Below, piece after piece: positions 26,149 through 36,214 of a DNA stretch of 64,000 nucleotides; the first letter of the stretch is position 1, and each line of letters starts with the position of its first letter. Under the pieces are notes generated by a model. It was not told the origin of the DNA. It was given only the letters and a program-made list of their open reading frames with translations, and searched no databases. The DNA comes from an uncultured Bryobacteraceae bacterium (lineage in GTDB: Bacteria; Acidobacteriota; Terriglobia; Bryobacterales; Bryobacteraceae). The position numbers and the translations under genes are program-made. Location of the stretch: positions 1 to 64,000 of the forward strand of contig CALKXJ010000016.1 in NCBI GenBank assembly GCA_938003835.1, written 5' to 3'.

Positions 26149-27375
26149 GCCGTCCTCGCGGAACTCGAAGCCGCGCCGCCACGGCCGTGGCGGATATTTC
26201 TTGATCGCCTCTTCGTTGAGTTCGATGCCGAGCCCGGGCTTGTTCGGCACCGGGATGTAGCCGTCCTTGACCATCAGCGGCTCGAGCAGCACGTCCTTGC
26301 GCGGGGAAGCGTCGTCGGGATTGTACTCGAGGATCTTGAAGTTGGGCGTGGAAGCGGCAAAGTGCACGTTCACGGCCGTGGCCACCGGGCCCATCGGATT
26401 GTGCGGCGCCACCACGACGTAATGGGCTTCGGCCATGGCGGCGATCTTCTTCATCTCCATCAGGCCGCCGCAGACGCAGATATCCGGCTGGATGATGTCC
26501 AGGCACTGCGCGGCCAGGATTTCGCGGAACTCGAACTTCGTGTAGTTGCACTCGCCGCTGGCGAGCGGAATGTCCACATGCTCGGCGAGCTTGCGCATCG
26601 CGTCGGTGTTCTCCGGCCGGATCGGCTCCTCGAGCCACATCGGGTTGTACGGCTCGATCTCCTTGGCCAGGCGGATGGCGCGGTGGACTTCGAAGAAGCG
26701 GGCATGGATGTCGACGCCGATATCGACGTCGGGGCCGAGCGCCTCGCGGACGGCGCGCACCCGCTGGCCGGCGATGCGCGTCACCTGGTTGTACGGCATG
26801 CGGGTGTCGCCTACGGTGTGCGGCGCCATCTTGATGGCCGTGTAGCCGTACTTTTCCACCAGGCGCTTGGCGTGCTCGGCGACTTCGGACGGCTCGCGGC
26901 CGCCGGCGCTCTGATAGACGCGGATCTTTTCGCGCGCCTTGCCGCCCAGCAGCATGTAGACGGGCAAGCCGGCGGCTTTGCCGGAAATGTCCCAGAGGGC
27001 ATGTTCGATGCCGCTGATGGCCGCGTTGATGACCGAGCCGCCCGGGAAGCGCGTGAAGTTGTACATCATCGCCCACAGGTACTCGATGTTGCGCGGATCC
27101 TGTCCGACAAGCCAGGACTTGAAATCCTCGATCACCTTCACGGTGGCTTCGTCGGGCCCGACCGAGTAGGCTTCCCCGATGCCGTGTATGCCTTGGTCGG
27201 TTTCGACCTTGACGAAGCACCAGTTGCGGCCTCCCGGCTGGTTCCGGCTGACGGGAGTCGTGCCTACCAGGAAGGTCTTGATGTCGGTGATCTTCATGGC
27301 CGGCCGCGTGCCGACCTGAGGCGGCATGGGCATCAGAGGCGCTGCGGCGGCGCCCAGGAACTCTCTGCGACGCAT
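26131..27375 (-). CDS. Enolase-superfamily sugar-acid dehydratase with Tat-type signal
   Basis: This is a mandelate racemase/muconate lactonizing-type enzyme of 414 aa. After an N-terminal MRRREFLGAAAA, a twin-Arg signal, the capping domain begins at MKITDIKTFLVGT. The barrel carries metal ligands in GVDIHARF (Asp plus a base His), WLEEP (Glu) and ASGECNY (Glu). The C-terminal APHNPMGP supplies the second His. The D-x-H and SPH/APHNPxGP patterns match D-galactonate dehydratase-like members, so dehydration of a hexonic or aldonic acid is likely, but the substrate cannot be fixed. GGAGG precedes the ATG. No sugar-acid transporter is adjacent. An exported member of this family is unusual. Confidence 0.87.
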   Translation of the reverse strand: MRRREFLGAAAAPLMPMPPQVGTRPAMKITDIKTFLVGTTPVSRNQPGGRNWCFVKVETDQGIHGIGEAYSVGPDEATVKVIEDFKSWLVGQDPRNIEYLWAMMYNFTRFPGGSVINAAISGIEHALWDISGKAAGLPVYMLLGGKAREKIRVYQSAGGREPSEVAEHAKRLVEKYGYTAIKMAPHTVGDTRMPYNQVTRIAGQRVRAVREALGPDVDIGVDIHARFFEVHRAIRLAKEIEPYNPMWLEEPIRPENTDAMRKLAEHVDIPLASGECNYTKFEFREILAAQCLDIIQPDICVCGGLMEMKKIAAMAEAHYVVVAPHNPMGPVATAVNVHFAASTPNFKILEYNPDDASPRKDVLLEPLMVKDGYIPVPNKPGLGIELNEEAIKKYPPRPWRRGFEFREDGSVAFI

Positions 27376-27453
27376 AAGGAGGACCTCCGCTCAAATTCTC
27401 AAATCAAGAATACATGGAAGCGGCGGAGCGTCCCAGGCGAGCGCGACGCAGGA

Positions 27454-29136
27454 TCAGACGCGGATCGGGCTCTCCTGCGGAGGCGTCCATCGCGCCACCA
27501 CGAGCGTGAGGTCGTCCGTCGGCGGGCTGCCGGCGGCAAACTCCTCGATGGCTTGCCTGAGTCTCGCCACGAGATCCCCGGCCGTGAGGCCTGAGGCGGC
27601 CCGCACGGCCTCGACTAGACGGTCGTCGCCGAATTCCTCGCCGGAGACATTGGTGGCCTCGGTGACGCCGTCGCTGTAAATAACAAGCGACTGGCCGGGC
27701 TCGAGCCGCAGCTCGCGTTGTTCGTAAGGCACGCCGGAGAGAAGGCCGAGCACAGGCCCGCCGCCTTCGAGCGTTCCAATGCGCCCTCCGGGGCCGGCCA
27801 GAAGCGGCGGGTTGTGACCCGCGTTGGTGTAGGCGCACTCGCCGGTGGCCGGATCGATCAGGCAGAGAAACAGCGTGACGAACCGGTTGCCGGGGCAGAC
27901 CCTGTTCATGGCCCGATTGAGCTGTGCCGCCATTTCCGCCGGGCCGCGACAGTGCTCGGCGAGCATCTGCACGCGAGCCTGGAGATTGACCATCAGCAGG
28001 GCGGCCGACATGCCCTTGCCCGCCACATCCGCCACCGCCACCACGATCCGGCCGTCGGGCCGGCGCAGGAAGTCATAGTAGTCGCCCCCCACCGTCTGGC
28101 AGGGAGCGTTGTGTCCGGCCAGCTCGAGTCCCTCCGCCGCGGGAAACGCGGCCGGCAGGATCTGCCGCTGGATTTCGGCGGCCCGCTCGAGTTCCGCCTC
28201 CATGATGCGCTGCTGTTCCTCGACGGCGAACAGACGCTCGCGCTCGATCCGCAGCGCGGCGACGTTGGCGATCACGGTCAGCAGGTTGAGCTCCTGCGGG
28301 GTGAACTCGCGCCACAGATGCGGGGAGTCGACATAGACGAGACCCAGCACCTGGTCCTCGGTCTGGAGCGGCACGGCCATCAGCGAACGGACCTGCTGGC
28401 AAACGATGCTCTGGCGGAGCCGGAGAGCCTCATCCAGCATGGCGTCGCTCACCAGCAGCGAGGTACGCCGCTCGAGCACCCGGTCGCGCACGGCCGTGGA
28501 GATGTGGAACTGCTCGCCGCGCGAGGCCGCCACCTTCAGGCCGCCGTCCTCCTCGAGCAGCAGCACACCGCGCGTGGCGCCCACTGCTTCCATGCACAGG
28601 CTGAGTGTGTCCTCATACAGATGTGCCGGGCCCTTGCGCGCCATCAACCGCCGCCCGGCGCGCACGAGCACGCTCACCGGGTCGGACCAATCCCGGGCGG
28701 CGAGACCTGGTTGCGTGGCCTGTGTATCCTCCTTGGGGAGCAGCTCCTCGAGTGAGACGGTATGCGTGGCGGGCTGCTCGCTCCAGGCCGGCGCTTCGAA
28801 GATGACCGTGGCGGCGGGGACCGGCTCGTTCTCATCCCAGATCATCAGGATCCGGCCGGCGGCGATGCGGTCGCCCGCCTGGAGCGGCCGGGCGCCGGAA
28901 AACCGCGCCCCATTGAGATGCGTGCCGTTCTTGCTGTTGAGATCCCGGACGAGCCACCGCCCGGCTACCTGTTCGAGCACCAGGTGATGGCGCGAAAGGC
29001 CGGAGTCCTCCGGATAGGCGAGATCGTTATCGAGCGCGCGTCCGACGGTGAGCCGGTCGAAGGCGACTTCAAGAGATCTGCGGCTGCCGTCGGGTCCGAT
29101 CACGGCCAGACGGCGGGCCGGCGCGTCTTGACCCAC
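27454..29136 (-). CDS. FHA-GAF-PP2C (RsbU/SpoIIE-type) serine phosphatase
   Basis: This is a 560-aa cytosolic signalling protein. Residues about 10-100 form an FHA phosphothreonine-binding domain (LTVGRALDNDL, GLSRHHLVLE, DLNSKNGTHLNG). Residues about 170-320 form a GAF sensor (AHLYEDTLSLCMEAVGATRGVLLLEEDGG, SLMAVPLQTEDQVLGLVYVD). A coiled linker (EEQQRIMEAELERAAEIQRQILP) leads to a PP2C phosphatase with metal residues in VGGDYYDF, AVADVAGKGMSAAL, YTNAGHNPPLL, IYSDGVTEATN and TDDLTLVV. The architecture suggests control of an anti-sigma or anti-anti-sigma partner in response to kinase or small-molecule input. The start is GTG 29136 after a purine-rich ribosome-binding site. It is divergent from the kinase-like gene. 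Confidence 0.93.
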   Translation of the reverse strand: MGQDAPARRLAVIGPDGSRRSLEVAFDRLTVGRALDNDLAYPEDSGLSRHHLVLEQVAGRWLVRDLNSKNGTHLNGARFSGARPLQAGDRIAAGRILMIWDENEPVPAATVIFEAPAWSEQPATHTVSLEELLPKEDTQATQPGLAARDWSDPVSVLVRAGRRLMARKGPAHLYEDTLSLCMEAVGATRGVLLLEEDGGLKVAASRGEQFHISTAVRDRVLERRTSLLVSDAMLDEALRLRQSIVCQQVRSLMAVPLQTEDQVLGLVYVDSPHLWREFTPQELNLLTVIANVAALRIERERLFAVEEQQRIMEAELERAAEIQRQILPAAFPAAEGLELAGHNAPCQTVGGDYYDFLRRPDGRIVVAVADVAGKGMSAALLMVNLQARVQMLAEHCRGPAEMAAQLNRAMNRVCPGNRFVTLFLCLIDPATGECAYTNAGHNPPLLAGPGGRIGTLEGGGPVLGLLSGVPYEQRELRLEPGQSLVIYSDGVTEATNVSGEEFGDDRLVEAVRAASGLTAGDLVARLRQAIEEFAAGSPPTDDLTLVVARWTPPQESPIRV

Positions 29137-29232
29137 ATGCCCCCCTTCCCCTCTCTCGCGGCAGCCTCATTATCGCACGTTGCGACCGCTTTCTCACGAA
29201 ACGTTCATCCGGCTGCGCTATCATACTCGCAA

Positions 29233-30186
29233 ATGGCGGTTGTCACCGTTTCGGGTGAGCCCGGCTGCCGCATCGAGGAAACGGCCCGCCTGGCAGCCCG
29301 GCGCCTGGGCTTCGAGCTATTCACGGAACGCGCCCTGCGGCGGCTCATCGAAGAGGAGTTCGGGCCGGAGCGCCTGTTGCCGGACCGCGCCTTTCCGCAC
29401 CTGCTGACCTCGGTACTGGCCAGGCTGGCGCACGAGCATCACCTGGTGGCTTCGATTCCCGGCGCGGAGTTCCTGCTGCGGGATTTCGACGCGGTGCTGC
29501 GAGTCTGGATTGGCGCCGCGGAAACCCACCGCGTAGGCGCGCTGATGCTCGAACACCGCCTGGAGCGGCCCGAAGCGCTCGAGCTGCTGGCCAAGCTCGA
29601 GAGCGACCTCAAGGAGGACCGGCGGCGCAAGTTCGGCCGCGCGAGGGTTCCGCCGCACCTGTTCGACCTGGTGCTGAACGCCGGGACCACCGAGCCGGAG
29701 GCGATGGCCGAGCTGATCGCCACCGCGGCCGAGCAACGCTCCCTGGCGCAACGCGGCCTGCTGCCCGCACCAGTCGAGGCCCATCTTCAGTTTCAGGTCC
29801 GGCTTCAGCTTGCCCGCTACCGGATCGCTCCACCGGGCAACGTCCGGCTGGCGGCGAAGCCGTTTGTCCATCCGAGCGAGGAGATCTTCGCCAACCTGCT
29901 GGACTTCTACCGGATCGCCTGGGAGTACGAGCCGCGCAGCTTCCCGCTCGAATGGGACGACAACGGCCGGGTGAGGGAAGCCTTCACGCCGGACTTCTAT
30001 CTGCCCGAGTTCGACCTCTACGTCGAACTGACAACCCTGAAACAGGCTCTGGTAACCAAGAAGAACCGGAAGATTCGCCGCCTGAGGGAGCTCTATCCGG
30101 GCATCAACATCCAGGTCTTCTATGAGAAGGACTTCCAGAACCTGATCTTCAAGTACGGCCTGGCCGAGCGGCCCGTCGCCGTATGA
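29233..30186 (+). CDS. Cytidylate-kinase-like domain fused to a PD-(D/E)xK-like domain
   Basis: This is a 317-aa protein. Residues 1 to about 190 resemble the cytidylate-kinase-like family: VTVSGEPGCRIEETARLAARRLGFELFTERALRRLIEEEF and FLLRDFDAVLRVWIGA, with the FGRARVPPHLFDLVLNAG segment typical of nucleoside-kinase lids. As in that family, no canonical P-loop Lys is visible. Residues about 215-317 change character: PSEEIFANLLDFYRI, WEYEPRSFPLEWDD, AFTPDFYLPEFDLYVELTTLK, KKNRKIRRLRELYPGINIQVF. The Glu...PDF...E-x-T...K layout is that of a PD-(D/E)xK nuclease core. The ATG at 29233 is preceded by TATCAT at 29219-29224. Its TGA overlaps the hpt start (ATGA), so the pair is coupled. Function is unknown; the domain calls rest on motif reading. 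Confidence 0.65.
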   Translation: MAVVTVSGEPGCRIEETARLAARRLGFELFTERALRRLIEEEFGPERLLPDRAFPHLLTSVLARLAHEHHLVASIPGAEFLLRDFDAVLRVWIGAAETHRVGALMLEHRLERPEALELLAKLESDLKEDRRRKFGRARVPPHLFDLVLNAGTTEPEAMAELIATAAEQRSLAQRGLLPAPVEAHLQFQVRLQLARYRIAPPGNVRLAAKPFVHPSEEIFANLLDFYRIAWEYEPRSFPLEWDDNGRVREAFTPDFYLPEFDLYVELTTLKQALVTKKNRKIRRLRELYPGINIQVFYEKDFQNLIFKYGLAERPVAV

Positions 30187-30719
30187 GCCCGGCCCAGCCT
30201 CCCGAGATCGAGCGGATTCTGTTCACCGAGGGGGAGATCGCGCAGCGGATCGCCGCGGTGGCCGCCGAGGTCTCCGAGCGCTACCGCGGCCGCCAGCTCA
30301 AGCTCATAGCCGTGTTGAAGGGTTCGGTCTTCTTTCTGGCGGCGCTCGCGCAGCGGATCGAGGTTCCGCTCAAGATCGACTTCCTGGCCATCTCGAGCTT
30401 CGCTTCGAGCGGGAAGCCAACGGGGGTGGTTCGCATCGCCAAGGACCTGGACGAGCCGATCGAAGGCGAGGACGTGCTGCTGGTGGAGGACATTGTCGAC
30501 ACCGGCCTGACGGCGCGCTATCTGCTCCAGACGCTCGCCGGTCGCGGGCCGAACTCGCTCGCCATCTGTACGCTGCTTGACCGCACCTGCCGCCGGCTGG
30601 TGCAGGTGCCGGTGGAGTTCCGCTGCTTCGAGATCCCGGACCGTTTCGTGGTCGGCTTCGGGCTGGACTACCGCCAGCTCTACCGGAACCTGCCCTACAT
30701 CGCGGTGATGCGGCCGTAA
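30183..30719 (+). CDS. hpt: Hypoxanthine phosphoribosyltransferase
   Basis: This is a purine salvage enzyme converting hypoxanthine (and guanine) plus PRPP to IMP or GMP. It has 178 aa, the usual length. The PRPP-binding loop is VLLVEDIVDTGLTARYLLQTL. The LKGSVFFLAAL loop with its non-proline cis peptide region and YRQLYRNLPYIAVM at the C-terminus are typical. The flexible-loop segment SSFASSGKPTGVVRI carries the conserved Ser/Tyr position. It starts within the stop of the kinase-like/nuclease-like gene. Confidence 0.94.
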   Translation: MSPAQPPEIERILFTEGEIAQRIAAVAAEVSERYRGRQLKLIAVLKGSVFFLAALAQRIEVPLKIDFLAISSFASSGKPTGVVRIAKDLDEPIEGEDVLLVEDIVDTGLTARYLLQTLAGRGPNSLAICTLLDRTCRRLVQVPVEFRCFEIPDRFVVGFGLDYRQLYRNLPYIAVMRP

Positions 30720-30742
30720 GGCCCGACCGGTTCCGCGTTTCG

Positions 30743-31930
30743 CTAGACCGGAACCTGGTAGAGGTACGCGTCGGCGGCGAAGCCCTCACCGGTGACGAAG
30801 AACCGCGACATGTGAAGGCGATCTCGCCGGTTTCCCGGTCCTCGCGGGCGTAGAAATTCGAACGCTGAAGCGAGGCGTCTTCGCCCGGGCCGCGGTCGTC
30901 GACGGGGCGGACGCTGGCGCGGATGAGCAGGCCCCTCTTGCGGTCCAGCTCGCCGATGGCGAAGAGATAGCGCGAAAGGTTACCGCGCGGGTTCTCCGGG
31001 GTGATGTCGCCCAGCCCGAACAGCCGCCCGGAGGAATGCGAGAGGAGTTGCGAGCAGCAGGCCGGCGAATAAAACGGCTCGCCATTCGAGTAGGTCCACG
31101 GCTCGGGCCGGCTTCGGCGGCGGCTCCGTCGGTCGAGAACGAGACCCATTTGTAGCCCGGCAGCTGCGGGCGAACGTCGTTGGAGCCGCGCAAGACGCAG
31201 AGGATGCTGCCGTCTGCCAGCCGGCCCCGGGGTCGGCTCATCCATGCTCCGCGTCGTCCGCGCCGGATCTGCCTTGATCGGCTCGCTCCTCCGCCCCTCG
31301 AGCCGCCTCCCGCGCCAGCGGCCGATCAAGATCTAGGCGTCGTGGTAGGTGTAGCCGCCGGTCGGGTTGTAGAGAGAGCCGTCCGGCGCGAGCGGCGCGA
31401 TCACGATGGGCAGCAGGATTTCCTCGTCCACGCGGATCGGCTGGCCGGTGGCGTCGCCGAGCATGAAGCCGTTCTTGCCGATGTAGACCCAGGGCAGGGG
31501 GTGCTCCGCCGAGTACTCGGCGCCTTCGTGCACCACGGGTTCGGCGGCAGACCAGTTTCGCCCGCCGTCCTCGGAATAGCGATAGGAGAGGCGATCGCGC
31601 CGCATCCCGTCAAGCGGATCGTCGTTCGGCAACACACCCCGGATCCGGAACTCGATGTAGCGGCCGGTAGCCGGATTGACCCAGCCGGGATGGTAGAAAG
31701 GGCGCACGGTGCGGCCTTCTCGCCGCTCCTGGGTGGTGCTTGTTTCAGTGCTCGCTCCAGGTGCGGCCATTGTCCGGCGAGCGCCGGCAGAAGACGACAT
31801 CGAGCCGATCCGGGGGGACTCGTGCCCGTTGATCGAGAGCAGTTCGAGACCCTTCGGGCTCGTCTACGTGGCGATGACGCGCATGGCGACACCGATCTCG
31901 CCAATTCTGGCGGGCGAGGGAGCCGCGCCA
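30743..31930 (-). pseudogene. Decayed sialidase/BNR-repeat glycosidase
   Basis: This is the remnant of an exo-sialidase-type protein with BNR/Asp-box repeats (SPDNGRTWSE, SEDGGRNWSAAEPVV). Recognisable pieces in order on the minus strand are MRVIAT-TSPKGLELLSINGHESPRIG, then TVRPFYHPGWVNPATGRYIEFRIRG. RLADGSILCVLRGSNDVRPQLPG, EPWTYSNGEPFYSP and RLFGLGDITPENPRG come next. The end is FFVTGEGFAADAYLYQVPV with TAG at 30743-30745. Lesions are TAG at 31864-31866, TAG at 31333-31335, and at least three frameshifts (near 31780, 31225, and between about 31140 and 31060), plus one at about 30815. The 5' end is not defined. It sits between hpt and acsA and has no functional reading. Confidence 0.8.
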
Positions 31931-31939
31931 GCGAGGCGA

Positions 31940-33865
<1,926 letters not shown>

Positions 33866-33903
33866 TGCGGGATGCCCTCCTGAGTGAATAAAACAGTGAT
33901 TTT

Positions 33904-34059
33904 ATCAAAGTTCGGCAAACAGCTCTTCGAGCCGGATGTGCAGGCCGGCGAGCAGTTCGCCGCCCCGCGCCGCTCCACCAGCTCCCCGTCGACATGCTCC
34001 AGCCGCTCGAAGGCCGGGGCGGAGAGATACGGTTCGACACTGACCCGGCCGGCTGCCAC
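33904..34059 (-). pseudogene. Possible fragment of a Uma2/DUF820-like protein
   Basis: In the 258-nt gap before the xylose isomerase homologue, one frame reads VSVEPYLSAPAFERLEHVDGELVERRGA. After a frame change GGELLAGLHIRLEELFAEL runs to a TGA at about 33904. DGELVE followed by a helical segment is characteristic of the N-terminus of Uma2 (DUF820) nucleases. The fragment is short and shifted. It could equally be chance. Confidence 0.25.
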
Positions 34060-34096
34060 TCGACCGGTCAGATCCGGAGTCTACCGCGCGCTGCCC

Positions 34097-34105
34097 TGAT
34101 ATGAT
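34097..34105 (+). promoter_or_regulatory. Extended -10 promoter before the xylose isomerase homologue
   Basis: TGA-TATGAT (34097-34105) matches an extended -10 element (TGnTATAAT with one mismatch). The start codon is 18 nt downstream of the box, so the leader would be only about 10-12 nt. No good -35 is visible. Confidence 0.35.
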
Positions 34106-34123
34106 GTTTCTCCGGGACCTGCC

Positions 34124-35362
34124 ATGAAACCGATACCGGCGAGCGAACAGCGGAAGGTTGTGGAGCGGCTGATGAAGGCCTGCGGGGGCGCCTACCCGCC
34201 CGAGGTGCGCCGGCGATATTTCATTTCCGGGCCGCAATGGGCCGCAGCCTACGAGGGCCAGGCGCTATTCCACGCGCCGACCCGCGCGCCGGTGAGTTTC
34301 GAGGAGGTCATCCGGCGCTATGGCGAGATCGGCATCGGCTGGTGGAGCACCCATGACACCGACGTGATCCCGACCCGGGCGCTTGGCACCGACGAGCAGT
34401 GGGAGATCCTCGAGCGCATCAGGAAGGCGCTCGCCGAGGCGGGCGTCGCCTGCTCCATGGTCACCACGGAGACCTTTTTCCACAGGGTTTGGGCGGCCGG
34501 GCCGGCCGCCGAGTCTCCCCAGGTGCGCGACTACGCCGCCTGGCGTCTCAAGAACACCGTCAAGATCGGGCACGAACTCGGCGCCTCTTACGCCGTCTAC
34601 TGGCCGGGCTCGCTCGGCTACCTCGTGCAGGGCGCGGTGGAAGAGACCCAGACCCTGCGCTGGTATGCGGAGGCGCTCAACGCCGCCTGCCGCGCCGACA
34701 TCGAAATCGCGGCCAAGCGCGGCCGCCCGACACTGAAGCATTGCCTGGAGGCAAAGCCGTTCGAGCCGCAGGGGGAGATCCTGCTGCCCACCAGCGACGC
34801 CATGCTGGCCTTCATCGACTCCGGGCTGCTCGAGCACCCGGAAATGGTGGGGTTGAACCCCGAATACCTGCACGAGCTCATGTGGGGAGCGGCGCCGCGG
34901 GCCGCGCTGGCGCGCGTACTTTTGCGGGGCAAGCTCTGGCACTTCGATATCAACGACGGCTACCGCCTCAAGCACGATGTGGACATCGCCGTCGGGCTGG
35001 TCAATCCGCTCGACTGGCTCAACGTGCTCGTGCTGCTGCGCAGCCACGGCTACAACGGGCCGTTCAACCTGGATTACAAGCCGCCGCGCACCACCAGCAA
35101 CTGGGGCGTCTTCGCGGTCAGTTTTCCCACCGCGGTCGACCGGTTCATCACCTTGTGGGAGATGGCAGGCGACGTAATCTCCGATCCGGTCATCCAGGAG
35201 GCGACCGAAGCGCTGAAGGCGGGCGGGGAGCCGGCCGGCGCCCTCGACGCGGAAGCGATCGCGGAAGCCAACAAGGAGTTACTGAACCTGCACGAGCTGA
35301 TCGCGCATCGCCTGGTCCAGATCCTTTGGGGCCAGCACCGCGGCCGGCATTACGTCCTCTAA
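34124..35362 (+). CDS. Xylose isomerase homologue
   Basis: This is a TIM-barrel aldose-ketose isomerase of 412 aa. The pattern follows class I xylose isomerases. WWSTHDTDVIP carries the catalytic His/Asp pair, and KHCLEAKPFEP has the Glu and Lys. GLNPEYLHELMWG has the metal Glu/His, HFDINDGYRLKHDVDIAVG the second metal-site Asp residues, and NLDYKPPRTTS the last Asp. Conversion of D-xylose to D-xylulose, or a related aldose, is likely. No xylulokinase is adjacent. It precedes the DUF2905 gene by 9 bases and may share its transcript. Confidence 0.85.
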   Translation: MKPIPASEQRKVVERLMKACGGAYPPEVRRRYFISGPQWAAAYEGQALFHAPTRAPVSFEEVIRRYGEIGIGWWSTHDTDVIPTRALGTDEQWEILERIRKALAEAGVACSMVTTETFFHRVWAAGPAAESPQVRDYAAWRLKNTVKIGHELGASYAVYWPGSLGYLVQGAVEETQTLRWYAEALNAACRADIEIAAKRGRPTLKHCLEAKPFEPQGEILLPTSDAMLAFIDSGLLEHPEMVGLNPEYLHELMWGAAPRAALARVLLRGKLWHFDINDGYRLKHDVDIAVGLVNPLDWLNVLVLLRSHGYNGPFNLDYKPPRTTSNWGVFAVSFPTAVDRFITLWEMAGDVISDPVIQEATEALKAGGEPAGALDAEAIAEANKELLNLHELIAHRLVQILWGQHRGRHYVL

Positions 35363-35371
35363 GTTGGAAGT

Positions 35372-35587
35372 ATGAGCATCGGCCGGTTGCTGATCCTCTT
35401 CGGGCTGATCCTGGTGGCCGCCGGGCTCCTGGTGACGGTTCTCGACCGCCTGCCGATTCGCCTTGGGCGCCTGCCGGGCGACATCGTGCTCCGCGGAAAG
35501 AATTCGGTCTTTTACTTTCCGCTGGCCACCAGCCTGCTGCTGAGCCTCGTGCTTACGCTGGTGCTCTGGCTCTTCAGCCGGCGTTAG
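35372..35587 (+). CDS. DUF2905-family small membrane protein
   Basis: This 71-aa protein has two membrane segments: RLLILFGLILVAAGLLVTVL, and the C-terminal PLATSLLLSLVLTLVLWLF. The connecting segment IRLGRLPGDIVLRGKNSVFYFP is the family's conserved signature. The function of the family is unknown; members often lie near recombination or DNA-repair genes, but here the neighbours are sugar isomerase and lepB. Its TAG overlaps the lepB stop convergently by 4 bases. Confidence 0.9.
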   Translation: MSIGRLLILFGLILVAAGLLVTVLDRLPIRLGRLPGDIVLRGKNSVFYFPLATSLLLSLVLTLVLWLFSRR

Positions 35588-36150
35588 TAAAGCAGGCCCA
35601 TCTTCTCCGGCGGCCAGTAAACGAACACCGCCTTGCCGTAAATGTAGCGGCGGTGCACCGGCCCCCAGTTGCGGCTGTCGTTGGAGGAACTGCGGTGGTC
35701 GCCCAGGACAAAGTACTGATCCGGCGGGATCTTGAAGGGCGCCAGACGGCTCTGCCGGTCGCGAAACTCCTCCGGTACATAGGGTTCGCTCAAGGGCTGC
35801 CCGTTGACAAAGACGACGCCCTCCTCGATGGCGATCGTGTCGCCGGGAAGTCCGATCACGCGTTTGATGTAGGACTTACTTTGGTCGCCGGGAAACCAGA
35901 AGACCACCAGGTCGCCGCGCTCGATGCTGCCCAGACCGAAGCGGTAAATGAACTTGTTGATGAAAATCCGCTCCTGGTCCACGAGCGAGGGCATCATGCT
36001 GGTCCCCTCCACCTTCACCGGTTGATAGAGGAACAGGATGACGACGAGCGCTATGGCGAGCGAGAGCACCAGGTCGCGGCCCCAGGAGAGCGTGGAGCGG
36101 AGCAAGGCGGGTCTGGCCCGGAGAGGTTCACGGTGGCCGAGCTCGTCCAT
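35584..36150 (-). CDS. lepB: Signal peptidase I
   Basis: This is the membrane-bound Ser/Lys protease that removes signal peptides. It has 188 aa from ATG 36150 (GGGAG 6 nt upstream); a TTG 15 nt earlier is possible. One N-terminal membrane helix (LVLSLAIALVVILFLYQPV) leads into EGTSMMPSL with the catalytic Ser. RGDLVVFWFPGDQSKSYIKRVIGLPGD holds the catalytic Lys, followed by YFVLGDHRSSSNDSRNWGPV (boxes D/E). It is of the short Gram-positive/acidobacterial type with one anchor. Confidence 0.95.
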   Translation of the reverse strand: MDELGHREPLRARPALLRSTLSWGRDLVLSLAIALVVILFLYQPVKVEGTSMMPSLVDQERIFINKFIYRFGLGSIERGDLVVFWFPGDQSKSYIKRVIGLPGDTIAIEEGVVFVNGQPLSEPYVPEEFRDRQSRLAPFKIPPDQYFVLGDHRSSSNDSRNWGPVHRRYIYGKAVFVYWPPEKMGLLY

Positions 36151-36214
36151 GGGCGCTCCCAGCAAAGCTTACCTTTATCGTAGCCGATATGCGCCGGCGG
36201 AGCGCGGGCGCCGG

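Noticed and set aside
3840-31930. Genome-wide reassignment of TAG
   Set aside because: Clear genes end in TAG at expected C-termini (nrdJ, the Nramp-like gene, leuS, DUF2905, the Wzt-like gene), so TAG still terminates. Only local readthrough or nonsense mutation is left.
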